Source of the DNA: RFSX01 sp965230215
Lineage (GTDB): Bacteria; Bacteroidota; Bacteroidia; Chitinophagales; Saprospiraceae
Assembly (NCBI GenBank): GCA_965230215.1
Contig: CBDDKN010000001.1
Location: 2,170,001-2,234,000 of the forward strand
Length of the DNA: 64,000 nt
Direction: 5' to 3'
The position numbers were made by a program, and so were the translations under genes. The first letter of the stretch is position 1. Each line of letters begins with the position of its first letter. The notes beneath the pieces were generated by a model. The model had not been told where the DNA came from and made no database searches. It was given only the letters and a program-made list of their open reading frames with translations. Positions 30,001 to 39,000 of the stretch are shown one piece after another.

Positions 30001-33000
30001 TCACTAGCTGAGTACAAGAACTTGTATTACCACTTGCGTCTTCTACTGTGTAGGTCACAGTTGTATTTCCTTCATTGAATGTAGTTGGTGCATCATCACT
30101 AACATTAGCAACACTACAATTATCACTTGTTGTTGGTGTGCCTAATGTAACGCCGCTTGCTGTACACAATCCAGCATCCGTATTGACTACAACATCAGCT
30201 GGACACGTAATCACCGGATCTTCGTTGTCTTGAACTGTTACTAGCTGAGTACAAGAACTTGTGTTACCACTTGCATCTTCTACTGTGTAAGTAACTGTTG
30301 TATTTCCTTCATTGAATACTACTGGTGAATCATCACTTACATTTGCTATGCTACAATTATCACTTGTTGTAGGTACTCCTAATACAACTCCACTTGCAGT
30401 ACACAATCCAGTATCTGTGTCAACTACTACATCAGCTGGACATGTAATCACCGGATCTTCGTTGTCTTGAACTGTTACTAGTTGAGTACATGTGCTCGTA
30501 TTTCCACTTGCATCTTCTACTGTGTAAGTAACTGTTGTATTTCCTTCATTGAATACTACTGGTGAATCATCACTTACATTTGCTATGCTACAATTATCAC
30601 TTGTTGTAGGTACTCCTAATACAACTCCACTTGCAGTACACAATCCAGTATCTGTGTCAACTACTACATCAGCTGGACATGTAATCACCGGATCTTCGTT
30701 GTCTTGAACTGTTACTAGTTGAGTACATGTGCTCGTATTTCCACTTGCATCTTCTACCGTGTAGGTCACAGTTGTATTTCCTTCATTAAATGTAGTTAGT
30801 GCATCATCACTGATATTTGTAACACTACAATTATCACTTGTTGTTGGTGTTCCTAATGCAACTCCACTTGCAGTACACAATCCTGAATCTGTATCAACTA
30901 CCACATCACCTGGACATGTGATCACTGGATCTTCGTTATCCTCAACTGTCACTAGCTGAGTACAAGAACTAGTATTGCCACTTGCATCTTCTACTGTGTA
31001 GGTCACAGTCGTATTGCCTTCATTGTATGTAGTTGGTGCATCATCATTGATACTTGCTATACTACAATTATCACTTGTTGTTGGTGTGCCCAATGTAACA
31101 CCGCTTGCTGTACACAATCCGCCATCAGTATCAACAACCACATCACCTGGACATGTGATAATTGGATCTTCATCATCCTCTACTGTTACTAGCTCAGTAC
31201 AAGAACTAGTATTGCCACTTGCATCTTCTACTGTGTAGGTCACAGTCGTATTGCCTTCATTGTATGTAGTTGGTGCATCATCATTGATACTTGCTATACT
31301 ACAATTATCACTTGTTGTTGGTGTGCCCAATGTAACACCGCTTGCTGTACACAATCCAGCATCTGTATCAACAACCACATCACCTGGACATGTGATCACT
31401 GGATCTTCGTTATCCTCAACTGTTACTATCTGAGTACAAGTGCTTGTATTGCCACTTGCATCTTCAAGCGTATATGTAACTGTTGTATTGCCTTCATTGT
31501 ATGTAGTTGGTGCATCATCACTGATACTTGTTATACTACAATTATCACTTGTTGTTGGTGTGCCCAATGCAACACCGCTTGCTGTACACATTCCTGAATC
31601 TGTATCAACAACCACATCAACTGGACATGTGATCACTGGATCTTCGTTATCCTCAACTGTTACTATCTGAGTACAAGAACTTGTATTACCACTTGTATCT
31701 TCGACCGTATATGTCACTGTTGTATTTCCTTCATTGAATACAACTGGTGCATCATCACTAATAGTCACTGCACTACAGTTATCACTTGTCGTTGGTGTGC
31801 CCAATGCAACACCGCTTGCTGTACACAATCCTAAATCTGTATCAACAACCACATCACCTGGACATGTGATCAATGGATCTTCGTTATCCTCAACTGTCAC
31901 TAACTGAGTACAAGAACTTGTATTACCACTTGCATCTTCTACTATGTAAGTAACTGTTGTATTTCCTTCATTGAAAACCGCTGGTGCGTCATCACTTACA
32001 CTTGCAACACTACAATTATCGCTTGTCGTTGGTGTACCCAATGCGACTCCACTTGCTGTACATAAGCCAGCATCTGTATCAACTACTATATCCGAAGGAC
32101 ATGTGATCACCGGATCTTCGTTATCCTCTACTGTTACTAGCTGAGTACAAGTACTTGTATTGCCTGATGCATCTTCTACTATGTAAGTAACTGTTGTATT
32201 ACCTTCATTGAATGTAGTTGGTGCATCGTCATTGATACTTGCTATACTACAATTATCACCTGTTGTTGGCGCACCCAATACAACACCGCTTACTGTACAC
32301 AAGCCTGCATCTGTATCAACTACTACATCTGATGGACATGTGATCACCGGATCTTCATTATCCTCAACTGTTACTAATTGAGTACATGTATTTGCATTGC
32401 CACTTGCATCTTCGACAGTATAAGTCACTGTTGTATTTCCTTCATTGAATACCGCTGGCGCATCATCATTGATACTTGCAACACTACAATTATCACTTGT
32501 CACTGGCGTACCCAATGCAACGCTGGTTGCTGTACATAAGCCTGGATCTGTATCAACTACAACATCACCTGGACATGTGATCACTGGATCTTCGTTATCA
32601 ACAACTGTAACTATCTGCGCACATGTGCTTGTATTACCACTTGCATCTTCGACTATGTAAGTAACTGTTGTATTTCCTTCATTGAATACTGCTGGTGCAT
32701 CATCATTGATACTTGCAACACTACAATTATCACTTGTCGTTGGTGTACCTAATGCAACTCCAGTTGCAGTACACAATCCAGCATCAGTATTTACTACTAC
32801 ATCAGCTGGACATGTGATAACTGGATTTTCATTATCCTCAACTGTTACTACTTGTGTACATGTGCTGGTATTTCCACTTGCATCTCCAACTGTGTAGGTC
32901 ACAGTTGTGCTTCCTTCATTGAATACTGCTGGTGCGTCATCACCAACATTGGCTACACTGCAATTATCACTTGTCGTTGGTGTACCTAATCCAACACCAC

Positions 33001-36000
33001 TTGCTGTACATAATCCTGAATCTGTATCAACTACCACATCACTTGGACATGTAATTACTGGATCTTCATTGTCCTGAACTGTCACTAACTGAGTACAAGA
33101 ACTTGTATTTCCACTTGCATCCTCAACTGTGTATGTCACCGTTGTATTTCCTTCATTGAATACCACTGGTGCATCATCATTGATACTTGCAACACTACAA
33201 TTATCACTTGTTGTTGGTGTTCCTAATGCAACACTACTTGCTGTACACAATCCTGAATCTGTATCAACTACCACATCAGCTGGACATGTGATCACCGGAT
33301 CTTCGTTATCCTCAACTGTTACTAGCTGAGTACAAGAACTTGTATTGCCACTTGCATCCTCAACTGTATATGTAACAGTTGTGCTTCCTTCATTGAATAC
33401 AACTGGAGCGTCATTACTAATACTTGCGATACTACAATTATCACTTGTTGTTGGCGTACCCAATGCAACACCACTTGCTGTACATAATCCAGCATCCGTA
33501 TTGACTATCACATCTGATGGACATGTGATCATCGGATCTTCATTGTCTTCAACTGTCACTAATTGACTACAAGAACTTGTGTTACCACTTGCATCTTCTA
33601 CTGTATATGTCACAGTTGTATTTCCTTCATTGAATATCGCTGGAGCGTCATCACTAACATTGGCAACACTGCAATTATCACTTGTCGTTGGTGTACCTAA
33701 TGCAACTCCACTTGCAGAACATAAGCCAGCATCCGTATTAACAACCACATCAGCTGGACAAGTGATCACCGGATCTTCGTTATCCTCTACTGTCACTAGC
33801 TGAATACATGTGCTTGTATTGCCTGATAGATCAGAAATCGTATACTGAATTATATTAGAACCTAATAAATAATCAGTTGGAGGATTATATACCAATGAAC
33901 CAAGAGTACAATTATCGCTTGTTGTCGCAGTTCCTAGAGATACAGATGACGTCTGGCATGTTCCTGGATTTGTATCTATGGATATATCAGCAGGACATAT
34001 TATAACTGGATCTTCATTGTCTTCCACAGTAACCAACTGAGTACAAGAACTTGTGTTACCACTTGTATCCTCTATTATAAATGTCACTGTTGTATTTCCT
34101 AGATTAAATACTGCAGGGGCATCATCACTTATTGTAGTTATACCACAATTATCGCTAGTCGTAGGCGTACCTAATACCACTCCACTTGCTGTACATAATC
34201 CTGAATCCGTGTTCACAACCATGTCACCTAGACATGTGATCACTGGATCTTCATTATCTTGAACAGTTACTACTTGTGTACATGTGCTGGTATTTCCACT
34301 TGCATCTTCTACTGTGTATGTCACTGTTGTATTTCCTAAACTAAATATGGTCGAAGCGTCATCACTAACATTAACAACACTGCAATTATCATTTGTCACT
34401 GGCGTACCCAATGCAACGCCACTTGCTGTACACAATCCAGTATCTGTATTAACTACCACATCTGAAGGACATGTTATCACTGGATCTTCATCATCCTCTA
34501 CTGTTACTATCTGAGTGCAAGAACTTGTGTTACCACTTGCATCTTCTACTGTGTATGTCACTGTTGTATTTCCTTCATTGAATACAACAGGTGCATCATC
34601 ACTTACATTTGCTATGCTACAATTATCACTTGTTGTTGGTGTACCTAACACAACGCCGCTTGCTGTACATAAGCCAGTATCTGTATTTACTACTTCATCA
34701 GCAGGGCATGTGATAACTGGATCTTCATTGTCTTCAACTGTTACTAGCTGAGTACAAGTACTTGTATTGCCACTTGCATCTTCTACTGTGTATGTCACTG
34801 TTGTACTACCTTGATTGAAAACTGCTGGCGCATCATCACTTACATTTGCAACACTACAATTATCACTTGTCGTTGGTGTACCTAACACAACGCCGCTTGC
34901 AGTACACAATCCAGAATCCGTATTAACAACCACATCAACTGGACATGTAATAATTGGATCTTCATTTTCGACAACTGTAATACTTTGATTACAGCTAGAA
35001 GAATTGCCCTCATTATCTATAACTGTATATGTAATCTCATTAACACCAATAGCATAAGGTTCAACTGCATTATTAAATGAGTTTGAGATAGAACAATTAT
35101 CAGAAGTCACTGCTGTACCAAGGTTCACCCCTGTAGCAACACACGAACCAACATCAGTATTAACAGTCAAATCTGAAGGGCATATTATCGTTGGATCTTC
35201 ATTGTCAAAAACAATTAGTTGTTGGACGCAAGAAGATGTATTTGAACTATTATCAGTTGCAGTATATATTATAGAATAATTCCCTGGGGTATATTGCAAT
35301 TGTATATCATCAGTAACACTCTGAATCCCACAGTTATCACTGGATACTGGAGTATTTAAACTGAATCCTTGAACCGAACATAAACCTGGATCTGTAAATA
35401 AGATAGTATCAGAAGGACATGAAATACTTGGCAATTGAACATCCACTACATCAACTGTTTGAATGCATGTATTACTATTTCCACATGCATCAGTTACAAG
35501 CCACTCAATACTATTTGCTCCAATGGCCAATTGTCCAGGTGCATTATTGCTTACAACACTTACTGTACAATTATCTGCTACTACTGGGTTACTAAGTGAA
35601 TAATTATCCACCAGACATAGATCAATTGTAGTTTCAATGATTGTATCAGCCGGGCATGTAATATCCGGCAATATGTCATCGAAGAGAACAAGTGTATCAA
35701 CTGCCGTAGAGACATAACCACACTCGTTTGTAATTTGATAAGTCCTATAAATTGTATCAAGACAAGAATTAGTAAGACTAGTCTGAGCTATCAATGTGAA
35801 ACTGATTGTATCCAGAGTACATGATGTATCTACCACAGCGCCACCATTCATAATTTCAGTTAGTGATCCATAAGGGCCAGGAATATCACCAACACAATTA
35901 TAAACTTGAAGAGGAGGGGGGTCGAATTGGGTCGTATCTCCTTGAACAAAGAAATACGTACATAATGATTCAGTAACCCCAAAATCATTTGTAATTCTTA

Positions 36001-39000
36001 CTACTATAGAGTCGAATCCACAAAAACCTTCCTTAGCTGTATATATGAAGCAAGTTGTATCAGGCAAAATTGTAATACCGCCAGTATTGCTACTAGTATC
36101 AATACTTGAAATATACAATTCACCGGAGCAAGCAGAAGCATCAATACAATATTCGAATTGATCTAAGCCACATAATGAATCCAAGAAAATTTCTGTCACC
36201 AAAGCATTGTTTAGAGAATCAAACACTTCAATAGGGTCTTTGAAGCTTGTAAGATAACCAAAGGTTCCACCAGTAGAATTACCAACAAATTGAGATGCAT
36301 TAAACCTATAATCAGATTCAACTATGTAAGGTTCAGTTAAGCTTGACAAATCCGTATCATCAAATCGAACAAATGACCAATCAGTTAATCCTGGAACAGA
36401 CTGAGCAGTAGTAAAATTAGTATACGGCTGTGAATTTATCGTCAAACTTGAAAGTCCAATATTTTGAATTGAGATGTTAATATCATTTACAGTAGAGTTC
36501 GGGAAATTTGAAAATTCTATATAACTATCTCCTCCACATTCATCAATAGCAGGAACAATAGCCATACCGATTTCCCCATTATTTTGCACGCTTCCAAACT
36601 GATAGACATATGCCGGATTTGATGTATTAATATAGTGTGGCGCATAATCTGGATTAGGCATATCATAAGTATAATACTCACCTGGCGCAAGAGTAGCTAC
36701 AGGTGTAGCGGAACCGTCAATAAAGACGTCGGTGTTTGGAACAATCGCAACGACTACTGCATAATTAGCCTCACTTGGATTATCATCATCTTGTCCTCTT
36801 GAAATAATGTAGTCAGATTTTAATACACAAGTAGGAACTATTTGATCAGCACCACCGTCACGACCTGAATCTATGCACTGTGCAGAGTGCTGAGAACCTG
36901 AAACGACGGCTATAGGTTTATCAGATGTAATGAGTGTACCAGTTACTGACTCATTAACATCATCGTCTCTTACTAAATATGTTTCGTTTGCATCAAGAGT
37001 GATTGTATGGCTTGAACCCAAACCAAACATATCCAAGCCAGAAGGAAAATCAAAAGTAATCGTTGTATTGTCTAAAGAGGCCATTACTGATATAAAGTGA
37101 TTTTCCCTTTTATCCAAATTAGGATCTCCGCAAACGTTTGTTTGACTTCCCGCTCTGAATATCTCACCTAAAGCAAACTCACCCTTAATCGTCATCAACA
37201 GCTTGTTATTATCAGCTGCTAATCGATATAATATCTGAACTGGAATATCTGACTTAACCACAAAGCCTTTGTCAGCTTCAACTGTGTTCGCATTTTGTGT
37301 TTGAATCAGGGATGGATTCAATGGAATTTCTAATGGCGAGCCTTGGGTAATTGTATAACTGTTATTAAATGTTGTCTCATCTGCTGTCTTAACTGTGACG
37401 TTAGCAGTACCAAATGGTGATGTGATAACCAAATTTGATGGATCAGTATATACTGATGGAGCAAAAAGTACATCGTCCATCTTCCAAACTGGTGGGATAA
37501 AGTAGAACAACGAATCATCAGAACAATCTTCAGAGATTAAACTTGCCATACAAGGACAATCAGTATCCAAGCCATCAATAAACCCATCTCCATCATCATC
37601 AATTCCATTATCACAACATTCACAAACCATATTTATCAACTGTGAAACGGTAGAACTATTCCCGCAATCGTCCGTGGCTGTCCAAGTTCTAGTAACCGTA
37701 TATATTATAGATTGACAAGAATTATTTGTAAGATCTTTCGTACTTACTTCTGTCAGACTAATATCAAGGTTTGTATCACAATCATCTGTTACTATCAAGT
37801 CAAGCCCTAATACTGGTAAGTCAGGCTCACTTCCACAAAATACTGTTGTATCTGACGGGAAAACAGAAAATACAGGATCCACATTATCAGTAATTTCTAT
37901 AATATTTGAAAAACTAAGAACATTTCCACAATCATCTGTGGCCGTAAAGTTTACTACTGTTCCCCCTGAAGTCCCGCAGTCAACTACACTTGATATATAA
38001 TCATTACTCCATACAATCGAACCACAATCATCAAATGCAGTTGCATTTGCATTTGAACTTAACCAATTTGAGATATCGGTCGAATTGGTTGAATTATCAC
38101 AGCTTAATATTAAATCTTGGCCAAGGGTTGTCAAACTAGGAGCAGTGTTATCTACTATTTCAAACACTGCCACAGTAGAGCTGGAATTCCCACAATCATC
38201 TGTGGCTGTAAATATTACTGTAGCAATACCTGTAGAACCACAATTGTTAGTTAAGCCTGTAAAATTGTTTGTCCAAGTAACTACTGAACAGTTATCAGTA
38301 GCAACAGCTCCCCCATTTGAAGACAACCAATTATTGAGAGAATCATTAGCATTAATAATATTGTCGCATTCTAACAATACCGTTGTAGCAGTTGTAGATA
38401 TTATTGGAGCTGTTATATCATCAATATCAATGTTTGCTATAGCAGTTGAAGAATTTCCACATGCGTCGGTTGCCGTAAAAGTAACGGTAGCGTCACAATT
38501 TGTATCAAGACCACTAAAATCATTTGTCCAAGTCACAGCAGAACAAGCATCAGAAACAATGGCTCCTCCATTGTTAGCTAACCAATTATTAATATCGGAT
38601 ACATTTCCACTGCCATCGCAAGGTACTATCAAGTCTGAAGGAAGGACAGTAAATAATGGATCTGTTGTATCATCAATCGTTAGTAATGCTGCTGTTTGTA
38701 CGGTATTTCCACACGCATCATAAGCTGTAAAATTGACAATTTGTTCTCCTGTTTCACCACATAGATCAGAAATGCCCGTAAAATCATGTATCCAATATTC
38801 ATCAGTGCAACCTTCATCCACTACAGCTCCACCATTATTATCCAACCATGAATTTATATCTGCAGTATTCCCCGTCCCATCACATTCAATTATTGTATCC
38901 AAAGCCGCTGTAACCAAAGAAATTGAAGGAAGGGTAGATCCTGCGAATGATACTGTTGCCGATGTTGTTGAACTTGCTCCACAATCATCTGTGACCGTGA

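Larger units (their letters stand above)
1..35670 (-). repeat. 237-bp HYR tandem array, about 150 modules
   Basis: The codons for the conserved module start (Cys-Pro) can be tracked from base 99 to base 35652. The distance is 35,553 bp, which equals 150 periods of 237 bp plus 3 bp. The extra 3 bp is one in-frame Ile codon inserted near 13380. The three modules nearest the N-terminal domain (35178, 35415, 35652) keep the period but are diverged in sequence. Consensus residues include ITCPADVVVNTDSGLC, TTSDNCSVANVSDDAP and TVEDASGNTSSCTQ. The many regularly spaced plus-strand open frames of 60-300 codons in this area are antisense shadows of the array. Confidence 0.97.

Noticed and set aside
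18..34751. Long series of plus-strand open frames of 60-313 codons with near-identical products
   Set aside because: They occur in one fixed register at the 237-bp period and are antisense to the HYR modules. Their breaks track single-base changes in the modules. No ribosome sites or signal features support them.
1..35670. CRISPR-like array
   Set aside because: The repeat is 237 bp, coding, and without unique spacers; it is a protein-domain array.
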